The notes under the pieces are model-generated. The model did not search any database, was not told the origin of the DNA, and saw nothing but the letters and a program-made list of their open reading frames with translations. A program made the translations under genes and the position numbers. A stretch of DNA of 64,000 nt from Pedobacter sp. MC2016-05 (GTDB lineage Bacteria > Bacteroidota > Bacteroidia > Sphingobacteriales > Sphingobacteriaceae), in contig NZ_JAPIVT010000016.1 of NCBI RefSeq assembly GCF_026239735.1, positions 1 to 64,000 of the forward strand. The letters are read 5' to 3'. Every line of letters starts with the position of its first letter. The first letter of the stretch is position 1. Positions 24,734 to 33,264 of this stretch are shown here, one piece after another.

Positions 24734-25679
24734 GACGATTCCTTTTTTGGTATAAACTAAATGCCGCGGTTAATTTATCGAATTCAATATTTTTATAACT
24801 ACCAGATTGATTTTTAACCTCAATACTATTTTGCATTTGCAGCTTTTCCATTGTATCCCATACGCTTTCGGTAGATGGCATAGCGTTGGGTGTTCGTGTC
24901 TCAGATGATGGTAAAAAATCCCATAAATCATCTAATGAAACAACTTTAAAAGCTAATGATAACTTTTCGCCTGCCAAAAAATCCTTTGCAAACTTATTTA
25001 CGGGCTTAAAAAGCAATTCTTTTGGTGTTCCAATCTGGATAATTTTTCCTTTATCCATCAAACAAATGCGGTCTGCAAGTTCAAAAGCTTCGTGAATATC
25101 ATGCGTCACCATCACCATTGTTTTCCGTTTAAGTTCTTCTAAAGCCTTAAATTCTTTTCTGATGCTGGTTCGGGTTACATTATCCAGAGCGCCAAAGGGT
25201 TCATCCATCAATAAAATAGATGGATCGGTTACTAATGCCCTGGCTAAGCCAACGCGTTGTTGTTGTCCACCACTTAATGCATTTGGAAACATAGATAAAT
25301 ACTGTTCTGATAGATGGAGCTTTTCTAAAATTTCCTGAGTTCTTAATATCGTTTTTTTATTATCCCAGCCCAGAAGCTTGGGTACAATGGCAATGTTTTC
25401 TGCCACCGTGTAATGTGGAAATAAGCCATTATTCTGCAACACATAACCAATGCTTCGACGCAAAATCTCTGGCTTTTCTCCCGCAATATTTTTGCCGTTA
25501 ATGTTTATCTGTCCCGAATCTGGTGCAATCAGTCGGTTAATCATTTTAAGGGTAGTTGTTTTACCACAGCCACTTGTGCCCAGAAGAATCAAGCTTTCTC
25601 CTGGCAATACGTCAAAAGAAATCTTTTTAACGGCTTCATTGCCGCCAAAACTTTTACTTATTCCATTAACGCTAATCAT
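24726..25679 (-). CDS. ABC transporter ATP-binding protein, EgtV-like (OpuA/ProV type)
   Basis: 317 residues. The ATPase has Walker A LLGTSGCGKTTTLKM, the Q-loop GYVLQNNGLFPHYTV, the signature LSGGQQQRVGLARAL, Walker B ILLMDEPFGALD and the switch His in MVTHDIHEAFELAD. The C-terminal 80 residues replace the tandem CBS domains of osmotic ProV/OpuAA proteins with an unrelated segment, so the usual ionic-strength sensor is missing. That argues against a simple osmoprotectant importer. It overlaps the downstream permease and upstream reductase genes by 8 bases each. Confidence 0.92.
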   Translation of the reverse strand: MISVNGISKSFGGNEAVKKISFDVLPGESLILLGTSGCGKTTTLKMINRLIAPDSGQININGKNIAGEKPEILRRSIGYVLQNNGLFPHYTVAENIAIVPKLLGWDNKKTILRTQEILEKLHLSEQYLSMFPNALSGGQQQRVGLARALVTDPSILLMDEPFGALDNVTRTSIRKEFKALEELKRKTMVMVTHDIHEAFELADRICLMDKGKIIQIGTPKELLFKPVNKFAKDFLAGEKLSLAFKVVSLDDLWDFLPSSETRTPNAMPSTESVWDTMEKLQMQNSIEVKNQSGSYKNIEFDKLTAAFSLYQKRNRHE

Positions 25680-27054
25680 CCAATTTCATGAAAAGATTGT
25701 TCAATGATTCTGTATAAGTTGGGTGAGCAAAAATGCCATATCGAATTTTATCATAGGTAATACCACCTTGCATAGCCATTTGCAAAACCGACATAATTTC
25801 GCCCCCATCCGCAGCAATTACTGTAGCTCCTAAAATTTTCTTGGTTTTAGCGTCAACTACGGCTTTCATCAAACCAAATGTTTCTCCGGTTTCAATACCT
25901 CGGGCAACATTAGCCATTGGCAACACGGCAACTTTGTAATTTAAACCTCGCTCCTTTGCTTCGTTTTCCGAAATTCCTATCCTTGCGAGTTGCGGATCAG
26001 TAAACATGCAGTATGGAACCGGACGCCCCTTTGTAGAAAGGTTTTCATTTTTTACCAGATTTTGGTAAATAATTACATGGTCGTTATAAGCAATATGTGT
26101 AAATGCCGGACCGCCGTTAACATCGCCCAAAGCATAAATACCTTTAACATTAGTCTCTAACTTCGTATTCACGATCACGTGACCTTTCTCATTGGTTTTT
26201 ACCCCACAATAGTTTAGCCCCAGATTCTCGGTTTGCGGTTTTCTACCAGCCGCAACCAGTAAATGAGTACAATTGATGGTTTTATTTTCTGATTTTTGCT
26301 TCAGATCAATTGTTAACCCACTTTTCACTTTCTTAATTTCAGACACTTCTACTGAGGTCAAGAACTTAATATCTTCGTTCCCTAAAACTTTGCAAAGTTC
26401 ATCAGAAACATCATGATCTTCTCTTGCTAAAACATGGGATGATTTTTCGAGAATAGTTACTTTGCTGCCAAAGCGGCTAAACATTTGGCCAAACTCCAAA
26501 CCAATATAATTGCCACCAATGATAACAAGATGCTCTGGAATTTCAGTTAAATCTAGTATAGAAGTTGAAGTGAGATATTCCACTTCATTCAAACCTTTAA
26601 TATCTGGAATTACCGTACTCGCACCGGTATTGATGAAAATTAAATCTGCTGATAAGTTTTCGCTTCCTCCATCATTCATTTCCACTTTGAGTTCCTTTTT
26701 CCCTGTGAAAGTAGCGGCTCCCATATATAGCTTCAAGCCCTTAGTTGATTCAATTCCTTTTTGAGCCGACTCTTGAAATAATTTTACAATTCCATCTTTC
26801 CGCTTTTTGATTTCTTTAAGATCAACTTTAATGTCTCCAATTACAACACCAAGTTTTCCGGCATTTTTGGCTTGGAATGCTGCCCGGGCTGAGGCAATCA
26901 TTGTTTTGGTTGGTGTACAACCGTCGTTAATACAGGTACCACCCACAATTCTTTTCTCAACAAGCGCTGTTTTCATCCCTGCATTTGCTAATTTTTTAGC
27001 AAGCGGAATCCCCGCCTGTCCGGCTCCAATGATAATGACGTCGTAGTGTTTCAT
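25672..27054 (-). CDS. FAD-dependent pyridine nucleotide-disulfide oxidoreductase (MerA-like)
   Basis: 460 residues with full class I disulfide reductase layout. The FAD site is DVIIIGAGQAGIPLAKKLA and the redox pair is in GGTCINDGCTPTKTM. The NAD(P)H site is HLVIIGGNYIGLEFGQMF, the second FAD motif is GIYALGDVNGGPAFTH, and the dimer domain ends FAHPTYTESLNNLF with the active His. There is no N-terminal HMA domain and no C-terminal Cys pair, so mercury reduction is unlikely. It heads the egt operon, overlapping the ATPase gene by 8 bases. A role in reducing ergothioneine disulfide or a related thiol is an attractive inference but unproven. Confidence 0.9.
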   Translation of the reverse strand: MKHYDVIIIGAGQAGIPLAKKLANAGMKTALVEKRIVGGTCINDGCTPTKTMIASARAAFQAKNAGKLGVVIGDIKVDLKEIKKRKDGIVKLFQESAQKGIESTKGLKLYMGAATFTGKKELKVEMNDGGSENLSADLIFINTGASTVIPDIKGLNEVEYLTSTSILDLTEIPEHLVIIGGNYIGLEFGQMFSRFGSKVTILEKSSHVLAREDHDVSDELCKVLGNEDIKFLTSVEVSEIKKVKSGLTIDLKQKSENKTINCTHLLVAAGRKPQTENLGLNYCGVKTNEKGHVIVNTKLETNVKGIYALGDVNGGPAFTHIAYNDHVIIYQNLVKNENLSTKGRPVPYCMFTDPQLARIGISENEAKERGLNYKVAVLPMANVARGIETGETFGLMKAVVDAKTKKILGATVIAADGGEIMSVLQMAMQGGITYDKIRYGIFAHPTYTESLNNLFMKLDD

Positions 27055-27113
27055 GTTAAGTTATTACAGAAGTAAAACGAGGAAAACGGTTCATTGTTTG
27101 AACGGCTTCGCCT

Positions 27114-27530
27114 TTAGCTGGTAAATGAATCATCACTTTTAGAAAGAAAATGATCTGGAGTGGTTTGCTGTTCGGCAAAGGTTCCTGTTTTAACATCATA
27201 ACCAAAAGGATCTACATTGGGTTCATTGCCTTCACCTTTGGGGTTGTCGCCGTATTCGTTAGCGCCGTAATTACCAGCACCAAACAGCATTACGAAAATA
27301 TAAAATGGGATAAGCAAATACCAACCAGAACTTCCTAAATCATGACATGTTTTCGCTCCCTGCGAGATTAAAATAAAAACCGGCAAAAGAACAAATATAC
27401 CTGCCCATTCCATTCCTGGGCTTTCAGCCAGAGCACTAATGATAAAAAGACAAAGCCAATAGGCAAGAAAAGTAATGCAGTATTCGGTACGGCGAATTCG
27501 ACCGTAAAAAGAGAAAATGTCTTTAAACAT
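27114..27530 (-). CDS. DUF805 family membrane protein
   Basis: 138 residues with the family start FSFYGRIRRTEYCITFLAYWL and three to four membrane helices. KTCHDLGSSGWYLLIPFYIF is the central DUF805 motif. The C-terminal part is Asn/Gly-rich, with NPKGEGNEPNVDPFG and a polar tail. It is an inner-membrane protein of unknown function. It lies 59 bases upstream of the disulfide reductase on the same strand and could belong to that transcript. Confidence 0.9.
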   Translation of the reverse strand: MFKDIFSFYGRIRRTEYCITFLAYWLCLFIISALAESPGMEWAGIFVLLPVFILISQGAKTCHDLGSSGWYLLIPFYIFVMLFGAGNYGANEYGDNPKGEGNEPNVDPFGYDVKTGTFAEQQTTPDHFLSKSDDSFTS

Positions 27531-27584
27531 GGAGCGTGAGTTTTATTTTCAAAATAAGATTGAAAATAAAAATATTCATCGACA

Positions 27585-27989
27585 TTACAAAGCCGCTAAC
27601 CGCTTTTGTTTTGTACTTTTTATTGCCCAAAAAATAAGTACAGGTTGAAAAAATAATCGCATCAACCGTTTTTGATCAGTATCCAAACCAAAGCCATCAC
27701 GTTTGTTTAAGTATTGAGAAACATTACCGGGGAAAACTGCAACAAATAACGAGGCAGCTAAAATGCCAACTGTACTTCTGTATTTTACTGGAGCAAAAAC
27801 CAGTGCGGTTCCCATTGCAATTTCAACTAAGCCCGAATAAATAACAGTGTCATCCTTTTTCAGCGGAACCCAATCTGGTACTTGTGCCTGAAATTCTTTC
27901 CTGGCAAAAGTAAAATGACCAACGCCGGCAATTATCAGTCCGGTGCCTAACATGATCCTGGCGATATTTTTTGCAGTATTGTTTTTCAT
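27585..27989 (-). CDS. DoxX-family membrane protein
   Basis: 134 residues with four membrane helices. The order is IARIMLGTGLIIAGVGHF, a loop with FQAQVPDWVPLKKD, then YSGLVEIAMGTALVFAP and TVGILAASLFVAVFPGN, with a final helix FFQPVLIFWAI. This is the DoxX-like pattern. Members are quinone- or thiol-linked membrane proteins or are uncharacterised. Upstream distance to the divergent 66-residue gene leaves room for a promoter. Confidence 0.85.
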   Translation of the reverse strand: MKNNTAKNIARIMLGTGLIIAGVGHFTFARKEFQAQVPDWVPLKKDDTVIYSGLVEIAMGTALVFAPVKYRSTVGILAASLFVAVFPGNVSQYLNKRDGFGLDTDQKRLMRLFFQPVLIFWAIKSTKQKRLAAL

Positions 27990-28145
27990 CTTTCCATAAC
28001 AAACTCCTGTCGTAAAGGTTTCTGAGTTAAACCTATTGATAAAAAAAGTTCGATGCTATAAGCCTGTTGCTTATTAATATTTATCTAAAACTTTTTGTCC
28101 TGATGTCTTGTTATCATCCGGAATTAGCCACTCAATATATATCAA

Positions 28146-28346
28146 ATGATCAAAATAAATAACGACCAAGACTACAAGAAAGTTATAGCAAGACTTAAAC
28201 AACTCTCTGAAAACACCAATATCCAGTCGATATTTCTATCATCAGAGATAAATGATCTTCGAAAAACGGCTATAGCTTACGAATATAAAAGATACGATTT
28301 AACAGCCATTGAAAATAATCATCAACAGCTTTCAGCTACAGGTTAG
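28146..28346 (+). CDS. Small hypothetical helical protein
   Basis: 66 residues, cytosolic and helical (DYKKVIARLKQLSENTN, then SSEINDLRKTAIAYEYKRYDL). The layout vaguely recalls the N-terminal part of HigA-like antitoxins, which lack a DNA-binding domain in this region. No toxin gene lies beside it. Confidence rests on length and clean composition. Confidence 0.5.
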   Translation: MIKINNDQDYKKVIARLKQLSENTNIQSIFLSSEINDLRKTAIAYEYKRYDLTAIENNHQQLSATG

Positions 28347-28589
28347 TTCCAGGTATTTACCATTCCTTGCTTCTACTTTTACTTGCGTCAATTCAGCTTT
28401 TAAACCAATAAATAGAGAATCAGTTGTATTAACCACAAAATTTAACCGTATTTATTACGTAATTAATATCAATACGGCTGTTTCTGGTACCAAGTTGCAA
28501 ACCATGTTCTAGCATTCATGTTATAATATTTGATAAAGAAAATTATCAATCATGTGATTGATAAAGATATTTAACCAAATCCCTATAAT

Positions 28590-29108
28590 ATGGATCAAAT
28601 AGAATTTAGCCACAATGCCGATCGGCACGCTACATCCCTATATTCGCATGCGATACGTTTTACCAAAGATGAAGATGAAGCCAAAGATCTGGTGCAAGAC
28701 ACGCTGATGAAGGGCATTAGATTCTGCCATAATTTTGACGAAGGCACCAATATTAAAGGTTGGCTATACGTAATCATGCGGAATACTTTTATCAATAATT
28801 ACAGAAAAGACCAGAAAAGGAACGAACTAATTACGACAGAAGAAGATATTTCGAGCGCACATTTACTAAAAAGTGCTTCTAAAAACGCATCTGAAGGGAA
28901 GTTTATCATGGGTGATATTCAAAAAGCACTCGCCAGTATTCCACAAAATTACAGCATTCCTTTCCAACGTTACTTTGAGGGATATAAATACCACGAAATC
29001 GCAGAAGAGTTAGGGATACCTATCGGAACGGTGAAGACCCACATCCATCAGGCACGTATAGAACTAAAAAAGTACTTGAAAAATTATAAAGGAAGTTATG
29101 GGATCTGA
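28590..29108 (+). CDS. ECF-type RNA polymerase sigma factor (paralogue)
   Basis: 172 residues with region 2 (EAKDLVQDTLMKGIRFCHNF, GWLYVIMRNTFINNYRK) and region 4 (YSIPFQRYFEGYKYHEIAEE, GIPIGTVKTHIHQARIELKK). It is closely similar throughout to the sigma factor at 9521-10045, with most differences in the linker between regions and at the N-terminus. The region-4 DNA-reading helices are almost identical, so overlapping promoter choice is likely. No anti-sigma gene is adjacent. A single-domain receiver is encoded convergently just downstream. Confidence 0.93.
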   Translation: MDQIEFSHNADRHATSLYSHAIRFTKDEDEAKDLVQDTLMKGIRFCHNFDEGTNIKGWLYVIMRNTFINNYRKDQKRNELITTEEDISSAHLLKSASKNASEGKFIMGDIQKALASIPQNYSIPFQRYFEGYKYHEIAEELGIPIGTVKTHIHQARIELKKYLKNYKGSYGI

Positions 29109-29131
29109 TACCCTTTAACTTAGCAATTTTA

Positions 29132-29162
29132 TTGTCGGTTGACTAATTATGTTGACCGACAA
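29132..29162. terminator. Hairpin between convergent genes
   Basis: An 8-bp stem TTGTCGGT / ACCGACAA overlaps the 3' end of the receiver gene. It lacks a T run on the plus strand, so it is only a weak terminator candidate. Confidence 0.35.
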
Positions 29163-29511
29163 ACCCTCCTACTCTTTGCAATAGATCAAATATATCGAAT
29201 GGTTTTGAAATAAAATCCTCCGCCCCACATTTTTTCTTCATTTCGCTAAGCGCAGCATGTGCACTCATCATCATAATGGGAATATTCTTAGTTTCCGGAT
29301 CTTTTTTAAGCATTTCGCACACATCAATTCCATTGCCATCAGGAAGTTTTACATCTAACAAATATAAATCTTGAGAACCTTTATCATCAAAGGCCATGAA
29401 CTCTTTTACATTCGAAAATCCAAAAACTTCATAATTCTCTTCAGTTAAAATCAATTCAATAATCTCTTTAATACCCTGATCATCCTCGAGCAGGCATATT
29501 TTCTTACCCAT
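29143..29511 (-). CDS. Single-domain response regulator (receiver)
   Basis: 122 residues comprising one receiver domain. It has LLEDDQGIKE, Asp53 in YLLDVKLPDGNGID, IPIMMMSAHA and the Lys in FISKPFDIFDL. It is clearly paralogous to the receiver at 3961-4323 (same LPDGNGI, MMMSA and AEDFI motifs). No output domain is present. It lies convergent to the second ECF sigma gene, so sigma control by a partner-switch or kinase relay is possible but not shown. Confidence 0.9.
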   Translation of the reverse strand: MGKKICLLEDDQGIKEIIELILTEENYEVFGFSNVKEFMAFDDKGSQDLYLLDVKLPDGNGIDVCEMLKKDPETKNIPIMMMSAHAALSEMKKKCGAEDFISKPFDIFDLLQRVGGFVGQHN

Positions 29512-29703
29512 ATAATTCTAAGTCAAAAATTAGTTTGCAAATGCTTATTCACTGTGTGAAACCACCAATATGCAAAATTGTTTTAGTTATAGAGTAGAAA
29601 ATTGACATATGTAAACAAAAATCGAAAGATACAAGTTGGTAAATCTTATTTTGCTTAGAGTTTTCTATGGCATGAAAGTGTTTAGCAGTGCTGAAGATCA
29701 ATC

Positions 29704-30426
29704 TTAAAACAGTTTTTGCATCAACATTTCCTTTTTTTGAACCGAGACCTCTATTTCTGCACCATCTGATAATTCTAGTGTCCCTCCATCTCCTTTTCGA
29801 TATTTTACCACGTAATCTAAATTAACAATCACCGAACGGTTTACCCTCATAAATTGGGCATCATCCAAAACAGGTTCATATTCTTTCAATGTTTTCGAGA
29901 CCACAATTTTTTTGGCATCTGCAAGTATAAAAACACTATAATTACTCATAGCCTCAACCCGCACTATATTTACCTTATCGATTAAATAAATCCCCTCGGC
30001 AGTGGGCAAGGCTAGTTTATTCTTAGGTTTTTTTTCTGGTATAATAACTTTGCTATAAGCTTTTTCGAATACTCTTTTCTTAAGTCGGTTAATGGCCGTT
30101 TTCAACTCGTCCTCATCTACAGGTTTCATTAAATAATCAACAGCGCTTAAACGGAGTGCCTCCAAAGTGTAACTGTCATAAGCAGTGGTAAAAATTACTT
30201 CAAAGTTGAATGTGCCCAGGCGTCCCAAAACCTGGAAGCCGTTCATTCCTGGCATTTCAACATCTAAAAAGAGCACATCTAAATCTAGTTTAGCAATAGC
30301 ATCAACAGCTAATGTAGCATCATTAAATACGCCAACCACCTGTAATTCATTTTCAAAAACATCAAGCTTGTGCGCAAGCAATTTGCTTCCTCTAATTTCA
30401 TCGTCTAAAATTGCTGCTCTTAACAT
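29704..30426 (-). CDS. LytTR-family DNA-binding response regulator
   Basis: 240 residues from ATG 30426. The frame extends upstream to 30510, but the receiver begins at MLRAAILDDEIRG. The receiver has Asp55 in VLFLDVEMPGMNGF and ends near 120. The LytTR domain (about 140-240) has YLIDKVNIVRVEAMSNYSVF, FMRVNRSVIVNLDYVVKY and a C-terminal QKKEMLMQKLF. Such regulators bind pairs of 9-bp direct repeats about 21 bp apart. The probable partner kinase is encoded divergently at 31358-33187. Confidence 0.93.
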   Translation of the reverse strand: MLRAAILDDEIRGSKLLAHKLDVFENELQVVGVFNDATLAVDAIAKLDLDVLFLDVEMPGMNGFQVLGRLGTFNFEVIFTTAYDSYTLEALRLSAVDYLMKPVDEDELKTAINRLKKRVFEKAYSKVIIPEKKPKNKLALPTAEGIYLIDKVNIVRVEAMSNYSVFILADAKKIVVSKTLKEYEPVLDDAQFMRVNRSVIVNLDYVVKYRKGDGGTLELSDGAEIEVSVQKKEMLMQKLF

Positions 30427-31054
30427 CGATTCATCATTTTTACTAAATTTCGGGTATTTATTTTTTGGAAGCAACTTGAAACAAAATTTAATAGAAAGGT
30501 AGTTAAACATATTCGGATAAATCTGACCGAGATTGATCCGCTAGATGCCTTTCCTCTGTAAATTTATAACCCATATTCTTCACATTTTCTGGTAATGATT
30601 GCAGGCGTAGTGTTTATGAGTGAATACAGGCTTACAATGAGTAAAAAAATTGAATAGAGTTACCTATGCGAGGAGGAAGCATGGAACGCAAAAAGTATGA
30701 GATTTGAGATTTATGTGAAAACCTAAGTAGAAAATCGTTTAATCCTAATTGATTCATTAATTAAGCCAGTGGCAAACTAAATTCCACTTTTTACTTGGGC
30801 TATATTTCCTCATCATAAAACATAGAAATAATATCCTACCACCGCATAATTAGCTTCTTTATCGGAACATCAATACTAACCTACTGATAGAAGGGCATTT
30901 AAAATGATTGGAATACTAGAATTAATGATTGAACATTCATTCCTTTTTACATTTATTATTCTAATTTAGGTATAAATAAATCTGCACAGTTTTATACGTA
31001 TAAACTTGCAGAGATATGTAACAATAATTTACTCCAAAATTTAACCAAATTCAG
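30427..31054. other. Long intergenic region between LytTR regulator and 31055 gene
   Basis: About 630 bases without a convincing gene on either strand. It must hold the divergent promoters. The middle part (about 30600-30800) has frequent stops in all frames. Near the right end lies an imperfect 30-bp inverted repeat at 30982-31011. No copy of the AATTCG direct-repeat element seen at 41-63 kb was found here. Confidence 0.55.
30982..31011. promoter_or_regulatory. Imperfect inverted repeat, possible operator
   Basis: The core TTTATACGTATAAA is a perfect 14-bp palindrome, with flanks CTGCA and TGCAG extending the symmetry. It sits about 45 bases before the ATG of the 31055 gene, a good place for regulator binding. 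Confidence 0.4.
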
Positions 31055-31351
31055 ATGAACGCACCTAAAAAAAACGCCAACATCGGCAAATCTTCAGTGG
31101 CTGGCAAAACTGCAAAACCAAAATTATTCGAGAAATTAAATCCGGCAAAAAAAATCCAGTTTGTAGTAGGAAAAGATGTAGATTTTAATGATTGTGAAAT
31201 TAGAATCACCTTCGAGGGGAATAATATTGTCACTAAGTTTCTTTTAAAAGGTGTACCTATAAGCGAGCAGGTAATTCTAGTGAAACCAAAACCAACTCCA
31301 CCTCCTATCCCTACGATTGAATTTAAACAGGCTAATCAGATAAAACTTTAG
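31055..31351 (+). CDS. Small basic hypothetical protein
   Basis: 98 residues, with a basic N-terminus rich in Lys and Ala (APKKNANIGKSSVAGKTAKP). A middle part has beta-strand character (IQFVVGKDVDFNDCEIRITF), and near the end is a Pro-rich PKPTPPPIPTIEF segment. No signal peptide or membrane helix. No family was recognised. It ends seven bases before the histidine kinase start, so it is probably co-transcribed with it and may be an accessory of that signalling system. Confidence 0.6.
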   Translation: MNAPKKNANIGKSSVAGKTAKPKLFEKLNPAKKIQFVVGKDVDFNDCEIRITFEGNNIVTKFLLKGVPISEQVILVKPKPTPPPIPTIEFKQANQIKL

Positions 31352-31357
31352 CTATCG

Positions 31358-33187
31358 ATGCTTTCCCCGAGATATTGCTTAGTTGCCAGTTTATTATTAA
31401 TTCATTTCTTGGGGTTTTCCCAAAGTAAGTACAAGCTATTGGTAGATTCTGCAAGGCTCTATACCAAAAGTGGCAAATATCAAGATGCAATTAACCTCTT
31501 ATTTAAAGCCAAAGCACTTAAAGGAATAGATAAAAACTACTCGGAGAGAATTAACATGCATTTGGGAAACAATTATGAATCGCTAAGCAAAATAGATTCG
31601 AGCATATTTTATTATGGTGAAGCGATTAAATTTTGTGAAAGCAAAAAAGATTATCCTGCCCTATCGTTTTTATTCAGTCGGCTAGGCAACATCGAATTAA
31701 GCTTTACAAAGCGTTATCCTACTGCAATTAGCTACTTTAAGAAACAGCTCTATTTTGACAAAATCCTAAAAGATAGCACCTACTTATTTGATAACTTAAA
31801 TAATATTGGCCTGTCATTCAAAAGCTTAAATAAACTCGATAGTGCACTTTTTTACTTTAACAAAGTAACGCAAGATCCGTCGAAATTTAACAATTCTAAA
31901 AATACGGCATTACTATTTACTGCAGATATTTATTCTTTAAAAAAGAACTATAATAGTGCTTTAGCCAATTACAAACAAGCCATTAAAGGCTTAGCATTGG
32001 CTAAAGATAGTATTGGTCTATATGCAGCCTACGCAAATATTGGCGATTGCCTTATGCAACAGAATAAATTTGATGAGAGTATTGAAAATTTAAGAAAGGC
32101 AGAGAAATATCTATCACCTTACATTACCGACGCAAACAAAGCTGTTTTATACCACAATTTTGCTTACGTCTATGGCCAACAACAACAATTCGATAAGGCA
32201 TATTACTTCAAAAATTTAGAAAATATCACGAAGGATAAAATCAATACCGAAAGTATTGGTAACGCCATTGCTGAAATGGGTGCAAAATACGAGCTACGCC
32301 AGAAGCAAGACAGTTTATTTATAAATAAGCAAAAATTGGTACTTGCGAACGTAAAAACCAGCCAAAAAGAACGAAATTTTGTCATTTTATTAATTGCTTC
32401 AATAGCTATTATAATTTTTATTTTCAGCATCTACCGCATTAGGCAGTTGAGGTATAAAAACACCTTACAACAAAAACAAGCCGAACAAAATGCGCTCAAT
32501 TTAATGCACCAATACCAACTTTCAGAGAGCGAACTTAAATCAATTCGTTCGCAAATGAACCCGCATTTTATTTTCAATGTATTAAATTCCATAGAGTCTT
32601 ATATCATGGAAAATGATAAAAGAACAGCTTCCCGCCTAATTCAAAAATTTGCTGCATTAAGTAGATTGATATTGGAAAATTCAACCAAAAGCTTAGTCAC
32701 GGCAGATAAGGAATGGAAAGCCTTGATGTTATATACCGAATTGGAAGCCATGAGGTATGCTGGTGCGTTTACTTATGCTTTTGAAGTAGATGAGAATATT
32801 CAGTTAAAAACAACTTACCTCCCACCTATGCTTATTCAGCCTTTGATAGAGAATGCTATTTTACATGGGTTAATACAAAGTGATAAAAAAGATGGCCATT
32901 TATCTGTAAACATTAAAAAGATTGAAAACGGGATTTGCATTACGGTAGCCGATAATGGAGTAGGATTGAATCACAAAGAAAAACCTTCGAGATTTGCTGA
33001 TATAAAAGAACAATCATTAGGACTGGCATCTATAAAAGAAAGAATCAAAATGATTAATAAACAATATAATGACTGTGCAAGCTTTACGCTGCAATCTGGA
33101 GCAGATTCAAAAGGTGCAATTGCCGTTTTATGCCTACCGGTTTTCGAAGAGCAAGAGTTGCGAGGCAGATTAAGTTTAGATGGATAA
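31358..33187 (+). CDS. TPR-containing LytS-type sensor histidine kinase
   Basis: 609 residues with a signal-like N-terminus, then tetratricopeptide repeats over roughly 20-310 (KYQDAINLLFKAKAL, SALFYFNKV, YNSALANYKQAIKGL). One membrane helix lies near 340-360 (VILLIASIAIIIFIFSIY). The His_kinase domain has the phospho-acceptor motif SQMNPHFIFNVLNSIESYI, and the HATPase part has LIQPLIENAILHGL and ITVADNGVGL. This is the usual Bacteroidetes partner of LytTR regulators, so it probably signals to the regulator at 29704-30426. The periplasmic TPR array implies a peptide or protein ligand. Confidence 0.93.
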   Translation: MLSPRYCLVASLLLIHFLGFSQSKYKLLVDSARLYTKSGKYQDAINLLFKAKALKGIDKNYSERINMHLGNNYESLSKIDSSIFYYGEAIKFCESKKDYPALSFLFSRLGNIELSFTKRYPTAISYFKKQLYFDKILKDSTYLFDNLNNIGLSFKSLNKLDSALFYFNKVTQDPSKFNNSKNTALLFTADIYSLKKNYNSALANYKQAIKGLALAKDSIGLYAAYANIGDCLMQQNKFDESIENLRKAEKYLSPYITDANKAVLYHNFAYVYGQQQQFDKAYYFKNLENITKDKINTESIGNAIAEMGAKYELRQKQDSLFINKQKLVLANVKTSQKERNFVILLIASIAIIIFIFSIYRIRQLRYKNTLQQKQAEQNALNLMHQYQLSESELKSIRSQMNPHFIFNVLNSIESYIMENDKRTASRLIQKFAALSRLILENSTKSLVTADKEWKALMLYTELEAMRYAGAFTYAFEVDENIQLKTTYLPPMLIQPLIENAILHGLIQSDKKDGHLSVNIKKIENGICITVADNGVGLNHKEKPSRFADIKEQSLGLASIKERIKMINKQYNDCASFTLQSGADSKGAIAVLCLPVFEEQELRGRLSLDG

Positions 33188-33264
33188 TGATTACAAATTG
33201 ATAATAAGATTGTTGCGTTTCTACGCTATTGCTGATGGTGAGTTTATCTATCTTTGTGATACAA

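Noticed and set aside
23159..25679. Plain glycine betaine osmoprotectant importer
   Set aside because: It is not excluded, but the missing CBS domains and the overlap with egtB make an ergothioneine-type importer the better call.
25672..27054. Mercury resistance (mercuric reductase)
   Set aside because: There is no HMA domain, no C-terminal Cys pair and no mer genes; the gene overlaps the egt transporter genes instead.
28309..28512. Plus-strand frame of 67 codons
   Set aside because: It overlaps the 66-residue gene out of frame and has unlikely composition.
30650..30720. Small gene starting near a GGAGGAAGC-ATG sequence
   Set aside because: The frame stops after eight codons; it looks like a relic or chance match.
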